A program made the translations under genes and the position numbers. Positions 33,522-43,043 of a stretch of DNA of 64,000 nucleotides are shown piece by piece. Source of the DNA: Terrimonas sp937888905 (lineage in GTDB: Bacteria > Bacteroidota > Bacteroidia > Chitinophagales > Chitinophagaceae). The stretch's first letter is position 1. Every line of letters begins with the position of its first letter. The DNA is taken from the NCBI GenBank assembly GCA_937888905.1, contig CALATA010000001.1:558001-622000 (forward strand), read 5' to 3'. The notes below the pieces were generated by a model. That model had not been told where the DNA came from. It was given only the letters and a program-made list of their open reading frames with translations, and did not search any database.

Positions 33522-34709
33522 ATGAATCAACGCGAATTATTTCTCAGGCATGTCGCGCAGACATCTCCCGCACCACTGGCACTTGAAATTGTGAAAGCAG
33601 AAGGTGCAACGCTCACAGATGCGGCCGGTAAAACATATATCGATCTCATCGGCGGCATCAGCGTAGCCAATACCGGGCATCGTCATCCGAAGGTGATTGA
33701 GGCAATAAAGACCCAACTGGATGCTTATCTCCATGTGCTGGTGTATGGTGAATTTGTACAATCACCGCAGGTGCAATATGCCACGAAACTCTGCTCCTTA
33801 TTACCTGAAAACCTGAATTCCGTTTACTTCACCAATTCCGGTGCTGAAGCAGTAGAAGGCGCCATGAAATTGGCCAAGCGCCTTACCAACAGAACAAAGA
33901 TCATCGCCTTCAATCATTCTTATCACGGCTCTACGCAGGGCGCATTGAGCATATTGGGCGACGAATACTGGCGCAACGCCTATCGGCCGTTGTTGCCGGG
34001 TATTTATCATCTCGGTTATGGCACAGCCGCAGCGCTTGAATACATCACGGAAGAAACCGCCTGCGTATTTGCAGAAACCATACAGGCCGAAGGCGGAGTA
34101 AAAGCTCCTCCTGCAGGATGGTTGCAGGCGTTAAGAAAAAAATGTACGGAAACAGGAACACTGTTGATCCTCGATGAAGTACAGGCAGGCTTCGGACGCA
34201 CGGGTAAACTCTGGGGCTTTGAACATTTCGATGTTGTACCGGATATTTTATTACTGGGAAAAGCGTTGGGTGGCGGCATGCCCTTGGGCGCGTTCATTGC
34301 GTCGAAAGAGCGCATGGACCGCTTTACTGAAAATCCGGTGCTGGGACATATTACCACCTTTGGCGGGCATCCGGTTTGTTGCGCTGCAGGATTGGCCGCA
34401 CTCGACGTATTGCTGGAAGAGAAGCTCGCTGAAACAGTGGCGGAGAAAGAAGCATTGTTTCTTTCCCTGCTCAAACATCCCCGCATTCAATATGTGCGTT
34501 CCTTCGGCTTATGGTTGTCGGTCGGTTTCGATTCCTTTGAAACCAACAAGGCTGTGATCGACGCGTGCATTGCCAAAGGTGTATTAACGGATTGGTTTCT
34601 CTTCGAAGCAGCCGGTCTGAGAATTTCCCCGCCGTTGAATATTTCATTGGAACAAATAAGGGAGGCGTGTGCGGTAATAGTAGAAGCGTGTGAAGCAATT
34701 CAAAAGTAA
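33522..34709 (+). CDS. Class III pyridoxal-phosphate aminotransferase
   Basis: This 395-residue enzyme is a class III (ornithine/acetylornithine-type) aminotransferase. Segments: DAAGKTYIDLIGGISVANTGHRHPKV, VYFTNSGAEAVEGAMKLAKR and ALSILGDEYWR near the middle, ILDEVQAGFGRTGKLWGFEHF (PLP-contacting Asp and Gln), and LLGKALGGGMPLGAF with the PLP-binding lysine, all read in pieces. The substrate is not determined: acetylornithine, 4-aminobutyrate and other omega-amino acids are possible. No arginine-synthesis neighbour is present. Its last codons ATTCAAAAGTAA merge into a repeat array. Confidence 0.9.
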   Translation: MNQRELFLRHVAQTSPAPLALEIVKAEGATLTDAAGKTYIDLIGGISVANTGHRHPKVIEAIKTQLDAYLHVLVYGEFVQSPQVQYATKLCSLLPENLNSVYFTNSGAEAVEGAMKLAKRLTNRTKIIAFNHSYHGSTQGALSILGDEYWRNAYRPLLPGIYHLGYGTAAALEYITEETACVFAETIQAEGGVKAPPAGWLQALRKKCTETGTLLILDEVQAGFGRTGKLWGFEHFDVVPDILLLGKALGGGMPLGAFIASKERMDRFTENPVLGHITTFGGHPVCCAAGLAALDVLLEEKLAETVAEKEALFLSLLKHPRIQYVRSFGLWLSVGFDSFETNKAVIDACIAKGVLTDWFLFEAAGLRISPPLNISLEQIREACAVIVEACEAIQK

Positions 34710-34853
34710 AAATTTAAAAGTCAAAAACTCTTTGCGCCTCTGCTACTTATGCATCTCTGCGTGACACCGGCATTTCTTTTTCACGCAAAGGCGCAAAGAA
34801 ATTAAGACGCAACGCGTATTCACTTTTTTAACTTTTGAATTTTAACTTTTGAA
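34710..34853. repeat. Repeat block with nested inverted repeat CTTTGCGCC
   Basis: An AAAATTTAAAAGTCAAAAAC array follows the stop codon. A nested inverted repeat pairs CTTTGCGCC (34730-34738) with GGCGCAAAG (34790-34798) and, inside, GCGTGA (34759-34764) with TCACGC (34781-34786). An ACTTTTGAATTTTAACTTTT array (about 34823-34853) reaches nearly to the glpF stop codon. Confidence 0.75.
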
Positions 34854-35570
34854 TTAAAACGGCGTTACGCTAAAAAACAACCACGCCGCCAGCAATCCCC
34901 CGATAATTGGCCCTACTACCGGCACCCACGCATAACTCCAATCACTGCTGCTCTTATTGGGCATAGGCAACACAAAATGTGCAATGCGCGGACCAAGGTC
35001 ACGCGCGGGATTGATGGCATAACCTGTAGGTCCGCCCAAGGAAAGGCCAATGCCCAGTACGAGTAATGCCACGGGCAAGGCATCCAGCGCACCCAGCGTA
35101 GCGCCGGGTTTGGAGATGGTCAATGCACCGAACAACAACACAAATGTGCCGATGATCTCCGTAGCAAGGTTGTATACAGGATTGCGGATGGCCGGCGCGG
35201 TACTGAACACCGCCAGTTGCAGACCGCCATCCTCCGTGGCGTCAAAATGTTGTTTGTAAGTAATCCATACCAACACGGCACCGGCAAAAGCACCGGCAAA
35301 CTGCGCTCCGATATAAGGCAGCAATAAACTTCTGTCAAAGTCGCCGAAGGTGGCGAGCGCAATGGTGACAGCCGGATTCAGGTGTCCGCTGCCACCAAGA
35401 TTGGTAGAAGCGTATACACCAAGAAATACCGCCATGGCCCAGCCAAACGTAATAACGATCCATCCGCTGGACTGACCTTTTGTTTTATTCAACACCACAT
35501 TGGCAACTACACCGCCACCCAGCAGGATAAGCAGGGCAGTGCCGAAAAATTCTCCGATAAATGGGGACAT
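34854..35570 (-). CDS. glpF: Glycerol uptake facilitator (aquaglyceroporin)
   Basis: This 238-residue inner-membrane channel of the MIP family passes glycerol passively. Two NPA motifs are present: GHLNPAVTIALATFG (first) and GYAINPARDLGPR (second). The aspartate directly after NPAR is typical of glycerol facilitators rather than water-only aquaporins. Six hydrophobic helices fit the sequence. A TTG three codons upstream is in frame; the ATG at 35570 matches homologues. It is the last gene of the glycerol transcript, 33 bases behind glpK. Confidence 0.95.
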   Translation of the reverse strand: MSPFIGEFFGTALLILLGGGVVANVVLNKTKGQSSGWIVITFGWAMAVFLGVYASTNLGGSGHLNPAVTIALATFGDFDRSLLLPYIGAQFAGAFAGAVLVWITYKQHFDATEDGGLQLAVFSTAPAIRNPVYNLATEIIGTFVLLFGALTISKPGATLGALDALPVALLVLGIGLSLGGPTGYAINPARDLGPRIAHFVLPMPNKSSSDWSYAWVPVVGPIIGGLLAAWLFFSVTPF

Positions 35571-35603
35571 GGTAAGCAATTTTAAGGTTAATTGATCAGG
35601 TAT

Positions 35604-37100
35604 TTATTCGCCGTCGGCCCATGCCTGCGCGGCTTTGACGGCACGCTGCCAGTCCTTGCGGAGTGTACGGCGTTGCGTATCGTCCATTGTTGGTTCAAAT
35701 GTTTTGTTGGCTTTCCAGTTTTGCCGCACTTCTTCCACATCTTTCCAAAAGCCGGTGGCAAGTCCTGCGAGATAAGCCGCACCCAGTGCTGTTGTTTCCG
35801 TTACATCGGGGCGGATCACTTTGGTGTTGAGCAGGTCGCTTTGGAATTGCATCAATTGATCATTCACCGTGGCTCCGCCATCTACCCGCAATTCGCGGAT
35901 AGGGATGCCCGCATCCGCTTCCATGGATTGCAAAAGATCCATCGATTGAAACGCGATGCTTTCAACTGCGGCCCGCGCAATATGTGCATCCGATGTGCCA
36001 CGCGATATACCCACGATCGTGCCGCGTGCATGTTGATTCCAGTAAGGAGCGCCCAATCCGGTAAAGGCCGGCACCAGGTACACGCCGCCATTATCGGATA
36101 CTTTGCGTGCCAGTTCTTCCACGTCTTTGGATGTCTGAATGATACGCAATCCATCGCGCAGCCATTGCACAACAGCGCCGCCGATGAATACACTTCCTTC
36201 CAACGCATATTGCACTTTGCCATCGATTTTCCAGGCAACAGTGGTTAACAGGTTGTTTTGGGAAACGACGGGTTTCTCTCCTGTATTCATCAACATAAAA
36301 CATCCGGTGCCATAGGTATTCTTCACCATACCCGGCTCGGTACACATTTGTCCGAATAAAGCAGATTGCTGATCGCCGGCAATGCCGGCTACAGGAATGC
36401 GTGCCGCGCTCAGAATATTTTCTGTATGCCCATACACTTCGCTGCTGGAGCGTACCTCGGGCAACATGTTTTCGGGAATGCCAAAGAGGCTGAGCAATTC
36501 GGCATCCCATTGCATCGTATGAATATTGAACAACAATGTGCGGGAAGCATTCGATACGTCGGTGGCGTGCACTTCCCCATTGGTGAGTTTCCAGAGCAGC
36601 CAGCTATCCACTGTACCGAAGCAAAGTTCACCGCGCTGTGCCTTGTCACGCGCACCCTCTACGTTGTCGAGAATCCATTTTACTTTGGTGCCCGAGAAGT
36701 AGGCATCGGTTACCAGTCCTGTTTTTTCACGGATTATTTCGGCGGAACCGTCTTTTTTTAATTTATCACAATAGTCTGCCGTACGGCGGTCCTGCCACAC
36801 GATAGCAGGGCAGATAGGAAGATGTGTATCGCGGTCCCACACAACGGTGGTTTCGCGCTGATTGGTAATGCCGATGGCGGCAATGTCGCCGGTATGCAGA
36901 CCGGCTTTCACCACTACTTCTGATGCAACGCCTACCTGCGTGCTCCATATTTCATTGGCATCATGTTCTACCCAACCGGATTGAGGAAAATGTTGGGTAA
37001 ATTCTTTTTGCGCCGTGGCAACGATGTTACCGTTTTTATCAAAGATGATGGCGCGGGAACTCGTGGTTCCCTGATCAAGGGATAAAATGTAATCAGGCAT
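35604..37100 (-). CDS. glpK: Glycerol kinase
   Basis: This 498-residue enzyme phosphorylates glycerol to glycerol-3-phosphate with ATP. The FGGY-kinase opening SLDQGTTSSRAIIFDKNG is intact, followed by GWVEHDANEIW, ITNQRETTVVWDR, PAIVWQDRRTADYC, GTVDSWLLWKLTNG, GIAGDQQSALFGQMC, NTYGTGCFMLMNTG and the C-terminal ELRVDGGATVNDQLMQFQ. The ATG at 37100 is preferred over a TTG two codons earlier. Trapping of glycerol by GlpK complements GlpF, encoded next. The upstream neighbour is the diesterase gene. Confidence 0.97.
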   Translation of the reverse strand: MPDYILSLDQGTTSSRAIIFDKNGNIVATAQKEFTQHFPQSGWVEHDANEIWSTQVGVASEVVVKAGLHTGDIAAIGITNQRETTVVWDRDTHLPICPAIVWQDRRTADYCDKLKKDGSAEIIREKTGLVTDAYFSGTKVKWILDNVEGARDKAQRGELCFGTVDSWLLWKLTNGEVHATDVSNASRTLLFNIHTMQWDAELLSLFGIPENMLPEVRSSSEVYGHTENILSAARIPVAGIAGDQQSALFGQMCTEPGMVKNTYGTGCFMLMNTGEKPVVSQNNLLTTVAWKIDGKVQYALEGSVFIGGAVVQWLRDGLRIIQTSKDVEELARKVSDNGGVYLVPAFTGLGAPYWNQHARGTIVGISRGTSDAHIARAAVESIAFQSMDLLQSMEADAGIPIRELRVDGGATVNDQLMQFQSDLLNTKVIRPDVTETTALGAAYLAGLATGFWKDVEEVRQNWKANKTFEPTMDDTQRRTLRKDWQRAVKAAQAWADGE

Positions 37101-37132
37101 GAGCAATCTGTTAGTGTTATAAAAAGCCTTAC

Positions 37133-38035
37133 TTAAAGATAGGCAGGGAAATCAGTAATGATACCATCCACACCCAACGCTTTCATCCGCGCAATATCTT
37201 CCGGTGTGTTCACGGTCCAGGGAATAAGTTTCATTCCGCGCTTATGGCATTCGGCTACCAGTTCGGCTGTTACCGCAGAATAATGCGGGCTGTACATCTC
37301 CGGCGTGTAACCCAGCTCGTCCAGTTGTTGTGCCAGTGTGCGTTTTTCTCCGCCACCCACCAGCACGGCGGTGGTGATGTTGGGATATTTTCGATGCAGT
37401 ATCTGCAGCGGACGAAAATCAAACGATTGCAGGTAACACTTGGTTTCGATCTTTTTTTCTTTTACGATTGCCATAACACCATCTACAAATTCTTCGACCG
37501 GTGGTGTCTTTATGCCGTCGTATTTTTCATTGGTCTTGAGTTCGATGTTAAGGATCAACGACTGCTTTTTGGAGGCGGCATAGCTATAGATCGAATCGAT
37601 AAGATCGGACAGAAGCGGTTTGATGGCCGGTATTTTCTTTTGCAGCGGGAAATCAGGATGTGGCTTCATGCCCACATCGTATTTGCGGATGCTGTCGTAA
37701 TCCATCTGGTACAGCAACCGTTGTTGTGCTTCTTTGGCCGTTAGTGTTTTGCCTTCGGGCGTGGTGGTGATATCCTGGTGAAAGAAAACATCGTGCGATA
37801 CCACAACTTTTTTATCCTTTGAATAAACCACATCGATCTCTACCGTATTGGCACCATCGTCGATGGCCTTGTACATGGAGGCAATGGTATTCTCGGGCAT
37901 GAACCCGCGGGTGCCACGATGGCCTTCTTTATTGAACGCAGGCAATGGCAATCGTTCCTGTTGCTGACTGCGTTTGGATGCAGTACAGGCGCCGAGCAGG
38001 ATCAACCCGCTCAGGAGGTAAGTTGTTTTTCTCAT
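37133..38035 (-). CDS. Glycerophosphodiester phosphodiesterase, lipoprotein
   Basis: This 300-residue lipoprotein (signal ending LLGAC, Cys17) is a GDPD-type TIM-barrel enzyme that cleaves glycerophosphodiesters to glycerol-3-phosphate and an alcohol. Catalytic and metal residues are visible in EGHRGTRGFMPENTIASM (His, Arg, Glu), TVEIDVVYSKD (Glu, Asp) and VVSHD (His); NIELKTNEKYDG and GIITDFPAYL complete the barrel. It acts in the periplasm, anchored to a membrane. It lies between GDSL and glpK genes and feeds the glycerol pathway directly. Confidence 0.94.
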   Translation of the reverse strand: MRKTTYLLSGLILLGACTASKRSQQQERLPLPAFNKEGHRGTRGFMPENTIASMYKAIDDGANTVEIDVVYSKDKKVVVSHDVFFHQDITTTPEGKTLTAKEAQQRLLYQMDYDSIRKYDVGMKPHPDFPLQKKIPAIKPLLSDLIDSIYSYAASKKQSLILNIELKTNEKYDGIKTPPVEEFVDGVMAIVKEKKIETKCYLQSFDFRPLQILHRKYPNITTAVLVGGGEKRTLAQQLDELGYTPEMYSPHYSAVTAELVAECHKRGMKLIPWTVNTPEDIARMKALGVDGIITDFPAYL

Positions 38036-38057
38036 CAGTTTAAATAATAGACAGTGA

Positions 38058-38729
38058 TCAATTCGCGATATGCGGTTTCAACAGTGATGCCCAATGCGTA
38101 TAACCGGCTGCATTCAGGTGCAGTCCGTCATACGTATATTGTTTATCGAGTTTTTTGTCTTTGTCCAGGAAATGATCATGGATATCGATCAGCGTGATCT
38201 TTTCGCGTGCGGCTATTTTCCGGAGACCGGCATTGAGCGCAGCGATGTGTTCGTCTTTATTGAAATGATTTTTATCCGGGAAACTATTGTTCACCGGCAA
38301 CAGAGTATTGAAATAGATACGCGTAGTGGGCGATTCTTTCCTGATGCGGTGAATAATCTTTTCATAATTGGAAAGGATCACCGAGTCCGGGATGTTGCGC
38401 GCCATGTCGTTGATGCCGATCAGCACAAACACTTTTGCAGGTTTTCCGGCTGTTACTTCGTCGAGACGCTCCAGTACGCCATAAGTGATGTCGCCCGATA
38501 TGCCGCGGTTGCGCGCCTGCGGCAGGCCCAGGAGTTCATTCCAGTCCGCGCCGGCAGTAATGCTATTTCCCAGGAAAATAATATCCTTTTGCGAATTGGG
38601 ATAGCTGCGGAACTGATCCACTTTAAGCGCATAGCTGCCGGGCCGGAACGTACTGTCCCACTTCGGCTGCTGTGCCCCCGATTGAAGCGTAATAAAAAGA
38701 AGGGCAATACTGAAAACGAAATAACGCAT
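38058..38729 (-). CDS. SGNH/GDSL-family esterase, secreted
   Basis: This 223-residue protein has a signal peptide (FVFSIALLFITLQSGAQ) and an SGNH hydrolase fold. Block I is FLGNSITAG (Ser nucleophile), the oxyanion block contains RGISGDI, block III is VLIGINDMARN, and block V is YDGLHLNAAGY (Asp and His). Such enzymes deacylate esters on sugars or lipids. In this glycerophosphate locus a role in removing acyl or acetyl groups from the imported substrate is plausible but inferred. Confidence 0.88.
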   Translation of the reverse strand: MRYFVFSIALLFITLQSGAQQPKWDSTFRPGSYALKVDQFRSYPNSQKDIIFLGNSITAGADWNELLGLPQARNRGISGDITYGVLERLDEVTAGKPAKVFVLIGINDMARNIPDSVILSNYEKIIHRIRKESPTTRIYFNTLLPVNNSFPDKNHFNKDEHIAALNAGLRKIAAREKITLIDIHDHFLDKDKKLDKQYTYDGLHLNAAGYTHWASLLKPHIAN

Positions 38730-38762
38730 GTTGTTTAATTTAGGACAATCAAATAATGATCA

Positions 38763-40184
38763 TTATGTGGGTACCTCGCGCGTGCTGACAAACTCTTTTC
38801 CAAAGCGGTCCGTGGCAACCACCTTCACCTCTTTCGCACCGGCGGGCAATAGGGCACGGAACAGATGTTCCGTTTTCTTCGGCTCTGCAAAACCTCTTGG
38901 TTTGGGAAGATCGGGCCCCAATAAAGTTGAATAAGCCAGCGGATCGAAACCGGTGAACTGTTGCAGACTCCCTTTCTCCACACCATCTACCCAGTAACTT
39001 GTTTTCCATGCCGGGTCAGCATTCCAGATGTTGGCGAGTAATTCTTTTGTACCATCTTTTTCCTGGATAAATAAAGCCATCTGGTAATCCGGTGACTCAC
39101 CTGTGGATTGATAATACCATTCAAGGTTGGTTCCTTTAACAGTGTAAACGCCATAACCGCAGGGCGTGCCGTCGCCGCAGATAGGGCCGGTCCACCAGGC
39201 GCCACATACGGTGCCATGGTTATGTTCGTAGATATTTCCTTTGATCACATTGCGGTGATAATGCGTGTGTCCCGACATGATATGCACTTTCCGGCTACCG
39301 AGTACAGCATAGAGGTCGGCGTTATTTTTTACGCCATTGTGTACGGGAATGTGTACACAGAGAACGATCAGTTTGTCTTCCGGTACGAACGACAGGTCCT
39401 TCTTCAGCCAGTCGAGTTGGTGTTGCTGAAAGAAACCGTCATACTCGCGGTCTTTACCCAGGTAGCGAACATTGTCCATCACCACATAATGCACCTGCCC
39501 GCGGTTGAAGGAATAAAAAGTAGGACCGTAGTGTTCCTGGAAAGTAGTGTCTGATGTTTCATCACCCCCTTTGTTGTAATCCATATCGTGATTGCCGAGA
39601 CACTGGAAAAACGGAATGCCCATTTTGCCGACAGCACGGGTGTAATCATCGAAATGTTTGGATTCATCCCATACGATGTCACCAACGGTGATACCGTGCA
39701 GCAATGTATCCTTTCCGGCGGCCTTTACCAGCTTCTGTACATCAGGTACAGACTGCTCGAGCATTTTCTGTACGTCTTTATCGCTCTTCACCTGCGGATC
39801 GGCCCAAATGATGAATTGATGTTCGTCGTCACTGCGCTTGAGTTCACGCAGGTCGAAGTCGAGTGAGTTCGCACGTTTACCATTTACTTTTTGATAATGG
39901 CGGGCTACATGGTCTTCGTGTAAGAACGCGTAACCGGCTGGTGTGGACACGAATACGGATCGCGCTGCGGGATGAAGGTCGATCTCGTAATTGCCTTTGG
40001 TATCGGTTGCTACCACCGAATATCCATCGCTCACCACCACATTGGCCAAACCTTTTTTACCGGATTTTACCCGCCCGCTGATTTTTCCGTCGCGGCTGAA
40101 AATAGTTTGTGCAGGCAATTGAACGGCGGCTATCAGGCCGCCACCCAACCAGGCAAGTTGTTGAAGGAATTTTCTTCTTTGCAT
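38763..40184 (-). CDS. Calcineurin-like phosphoesterase with Tat-type signal
   Basis: This 473-residue protein starts MQRRKFLQQLAWLGGG, a twin-arginine export signal. An N-terminal beta domain (about residues 33-110, GKISGRVKSGKKGLANVVVSDG in pieces) precedes the metallophosphoesterase domain (about 120-330): IIWADPQV, VGDIVWD, LGNHDMDYN, LCVHIPVHN and SGHTHYHRN are the five dimetal blocks. A C-terminal domain (about 340-473) is of the accessory type often attached in Bacteroidota. It probably removes phosphate or cleaves a phosphodiester in the periplasm. Substrate unknown. Confidence 0.9.
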   Translation of the reverse strand: MQRRKFLQQLAWLGGGLIAAVQLPAQTIFSRDGKISGRVKSGKKGLANVVVSDGYSVVATDTKGNYEIDLHPAARSVFVSTPAGYAFLHEDHVARHYQKVNGKRANSLDFDLRELKRSDDEHQFIIWADPQVKSDKDVQKMLEQSVPDVQKLVKAAGKDTLLHGITVGDIVWDESKHFDDYTRAVGKMGIPFFQCLGNHDMDYNKGGDETSDTTFQEHYGPTFYSFNRGQVHYVVMDNVRYLGKDREYDGFFQQHQLDWLKKDLSFVPEDKLIVLCVHIPVHNGVKNNADLYAVLGSRKVHIMSGHTHYHRNVIKGNIYEHNHGTVCGAWWTGPICGDGTPCGYGVYTVKGTNLEWYYQSTGESPDYQMALFIQEKDGTKELLANIWNADPAWKTSYWVDGVEKGSLQQFTGFDPLAYSTLLGPDLPKPRGFAEPKKTEHLFRALLPAGAKEVKVVATDRFGKEFVSTREVPT

Positions 40185-40219
40185 ATCGGATCAGCTACTG
40201 TGAGGTTTAAAAATACAGC

Positions 40220-41524
40220 TTAAAGTTTTTTATACACGACAATATCTTCCAGGCATAAACGTCCGTTGAAAACGGTGGAAGATGAGGCACCGAGTCCAAG
40301 CTTGTTTATGCGGAAACGTACATTACCGGTAACGTTCACGCGGAAGCTTGCCTGCAAAGATCCGCGGTCGGGCATGTAACTTACGTTAGGCGCAACGTTC
40401 ACCCATGTGGTGCCACCGTTCACGGAATATTCCAGGCGGAAAGTTGAACTGGGATCGGTATAATATTTTCCATAGAATACCGTCACTTTTGAGGCACCTT
40501 CCGTTACGTCAAAGTTCATTTGCACATATCCGCTGGTGGTAAGGTTCTGTTGCATACGGATGCATTGTTTGCCGGGCAGATTGTATTTGTCGCGGATCAC
40601 CGTATTACCAAGAATTGCCTGCTGCAGTTTCCAGTTACCAGAAGCCAGATCAATGTTGTTGGCAGTGGCCGTAACGTTATAACTCGATTTGGCAGAAGCA
40701 TCGGGGTATTCGAAGTTTTCGGGGAAGTTGCTGTAAATAGCACCACTCAGAAATGCGGTGTCATTGATATTGCGAAGTTGCAGAATACGTTTAGCACCGG
40801 CGGTATCTTTTCCGGATGCATTGAAGTAACCCGGAATGCCTGTGAATTGCGCGTTGATGGGTGTTTGCGCACCCGCGAAGGCGGCTTCATTTCTGGTAAC
40901 AAGCCCGAACTGCGGACCTGTGTTATCACTCAATGTACGCTCGCCACCAAAGAGTACACCGGCCGCATAATCTTTTACGTCGGCGTGTACGGCAACAAGC
41001 GAAGATTCGTATTCCGGCATCATTACATTGAGCATCGCGAGGTTGGCAGAACGCACGAGCGGTGTACGGTTCTCTGCCAGTTTGGTTACACGGTCTTCGG
41101 TTACACCGCTGATGGTGAGACGTCCGTTGATGCGGTCGAGTTTCATGCCTTCCACATTGATACGAAGTGAATCGCCTGTTTTCCAGGTAACGTTACCGCT
41201 GCTCATGCGAAGTGCAATACCGCGGGTAATATCACCCACCTGGTTGGCTGAGGCAACCGTTTGCTGGATAAAGAACAGGCCGGGTTCTGTATTGCCGGCT
41301 GCTGCATCGGAGATCACTACTCCCTGTATCTGGCTGGCACCGCCGAGCGTAGAAGGACTGAGTGTGATCTCATTGCCGCGATAAGCCTCGCGAACGGCAT
41401 AGATATAAGTAGCAGCCCCCATCGTACCTTCTGCGGGGTTGTCGTATTTTTTAACGCATGATGCCATACCTGCAAGGAGGCTTCCAAGTACCAGGCCATT
41501 AAATATAATATTGCGCGTTGTCAT
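40220..41524 (-). CDS. DUF5689 lipoprotein
   Basis: This 434-residue lipoprotein (lipobox GMASC, Cys23) contains a DUF5689 domain at the N-terminal side (AVREAYRGNEITLSPSTL, IQGVVISDAAAGN, GLFFIQQT) and a beta-rich C-terminal half with VFYGKYYTDPSSTFRLEYS and RFRINKLGLGASSSTVFNGRLCLEDIVV in pieces, resembling a carbohydrate-binding or discoidin-like sandwich. Such proteins are probably surface exposed and accompany SusCD pairs. Its neighbours susD and the phosphoesterase suggest substrate capture. No enzyme motif is seen. Confidence 0.82.
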   Translation of the reverse strand: MTTRNIIFNGLVLGSLLAGMASCVKKYDNPAEGTMGAATYIYAVREAYRGNEITLSPSTLGGASQIQGVVISDAAAGNTEPGLFFIQQTVASANQVGDITRGIALRMSSGNVTWKTGDSLRINVEGMKLDRINGRLTISGVTEDRVTKLAENRTPLVRSANLAMLNVMMPEYESSLVAVHADVKDYAAGVLFGGERTLSDNTGPQFGLVTRNEAAFAGAQTPINAQFTGIPGYFNASGKDTAGAKRILQLRNINDTAFLSGAIYSNFPENFEYPDASAKSSYNVTATANNIDLASGNWKLQQAILGNTVIRDKYNLPGKQCIRMQQNLTTSGYVQMNFDVTEGASKVTVFYGKYYTDPSSTFRLEYSVNGGTTWVNVAPNVSYMPDRGSLQASFRVNVTGNVRFRINKLGLGASSSTVFNGRLCLEDIVVYKKL

Positions 41525-41555
41525 TGTTGCTGTATTACTGGTTAATAGAAATGGA

Positions 41556-43025
41556 TCAGTTTACGTCCCACCATACTTTGATCAACATATTATCGCCACC
41601 CATTCTGCTTACTGCCTCGTTATAGTTGACACGGTTAAGCGATTGCACGATGGTTGGATAAACAAGCCGCGTTGGAAGGATGCGGTTGTTTTGTACACCG
41701 GGGCCGATCGGCAGATCAGGATATCCGGTACGGCGGTATTCAAACCATGACTGGAAATCCGTAAAGAAGAAAGTAAAATATTTCTGTGTGATGATCTTTT
41801 CCAGTTTCTGTGCGTCTGTTTCGGCGTCTACCCATGCAACGCCTGGTTTGGCAAGATGCCCGGTAGGTACGGTCAGCGCCCAGAAGGTAATGGCATTGTT
41901 AACGCCGTTTTCATACAAGGTTCTTGCATTGCCGGTGCTATAGCCTTTCAATGCCGCTTCGGCCAGTATGAACTGCAATTCGGGGTAACTGAGAATGTTG
42001 CCGAGCCGTGGTTCATTTTTCAGCGTAGCCAGGTAAAAGGAGAGTCTCTCGGGCACCTGGCCGGGCATATAACCGCTAGGCACACCTTCGTAGTTGCTGC
42101 CTACAGTCGAAGCCCATTTGGTACGGCGCGGATCTTCCCATAAGTTCAATGTATTGATGAAAAACTGGCTGAGACCGTTGTCGCCGTTGAAATCAAAATC
42201 ACGATAGGTATTAAAAGCGGAAACGAAAGGAGGCGTAGTAGTAAAACGGATCACTGCCGACTCTTCGTTGCTGGCCATTAAAGGGTAAGTTGCCGGCGTG
42301 GCAATGATCTGTTGGATCTTGGCTGCCGCATTACTTTCCGGACGTCCGGAGGCACGGAGCAGCAGGCGCAGGTAAAGGGCATTGCTGAATTTGCGCCATT
42401 TTGAAATACTACCGCCATACAAGGGATCGCGTTGTTTTGCCGCATCGGGAATAAGCGTATCGTTTCTTGCAAACAAGGTATTGGCTTCTTCGAGATTTTT
42501 AAACAGGCTGTCGTAGATGTCCTGCTGACGGTCAAATTTTGGCTGATAAATATTGTCTGATCTGCCGAGCGTCGCTTCTGAAAAAGGCACATCGCCGTAA
42601 GTGTCTGTGAGCAAAGAAAAAGACCATGCTTCCATTACACGCGCAATACCCATGTAAGAATAATAGTAGGACTGGCTTGGAACGAGTGCCAGTTCTTTCG
42701 CGCTGTTGTACATGTCGCGGAAGTTGGTGATCTGCAGATACCAGGCGTTCCACATATAATCCGATTCGGAAGGACGGATGATGTAACGATGGATCTCATC
42801 GGAGTTTACCGTCGTCACATGCACCTGCATCAGTTCGTGCGTGAGACGGAGCGCCCTTGTCTGATTGGCCTGCACCATCCGGTAAATAGCCGACTCCAGA
42901 AGGGATTCAGGTCTGGTAACCGGAACGGTATTCGGGTTGGTATTGGTTTCTTCAAAATCTTTATTGCATGCGCTCATGCTTAAAAGCGTGAAGATGATTG
43001 CTATGGAAAAAAGTGAACGTTTCAT
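41556..43025 (-). CDS. SusD-like surface lipoprotein
   Basis: This 489-residue lipoprotein (signal ending SMSAC, Cys20) belongs to the SusD superfamily, in the SusD-like_2 type (FEETNTNPNTVPVTRPESLLESAIYRM in pieces). Helical tetratricopeptide-like repeats cover the sequence. MEAWSFSLLTDTYGDVPFSEA and YGGSISKWRKFSNALYLRLLLR are family signatures, as is the C-terminal region around WFEYRRTGYPDLP and LPTRLVYP. It forms the lid over the SusC channel and binds the imported oligomer. It is 18 bases behind susC. Confidence 0.93.
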   Translation of the reverse strand: MKRSLFSIAIIFTLLSMSACNKDFEETNTNPNTVPVTRPESLLESAIYRMVQANQTRALRLTHELMQVHVTTVNSDEIHRYIIRPSESDYMWNAWYLQITNFRDMYNSAKELALVPSQSYYYSYMGIARVMEAWSFSLLTDTYGDVPFSEATLGRSDNIYQPKFDRQQDIYDSLFKNLEEANTLFARNDTLIPDAAKQRDPLYGGSISKWRKFSNALYLRLLLRASGRPESNAAAKIQQIIATPATYPLMASNEESAVIRFTTTPPFVSAFNTYRDFDFNGDNGLSQFFINTLNLWEDPRRTKWASTVGSNYEGVPSGYMPGQVPERLSFYLATLKNEPRLGNILSYPELQFILAEAALKGYSTGNARTLYENGVNNAITFWALTVPTGHLAKPGVAWVDAETDAQKLEKIITQKYFTFFFTDFQSWFEYRRTGYPDLPIGPGVQNNRILPTRLVYPTIVQSLNRVNYNEAVSRMGGDNMLIKVWWDVN

Positions 43026-43043
43026 GTTGTTAGTTTTTTCAGG

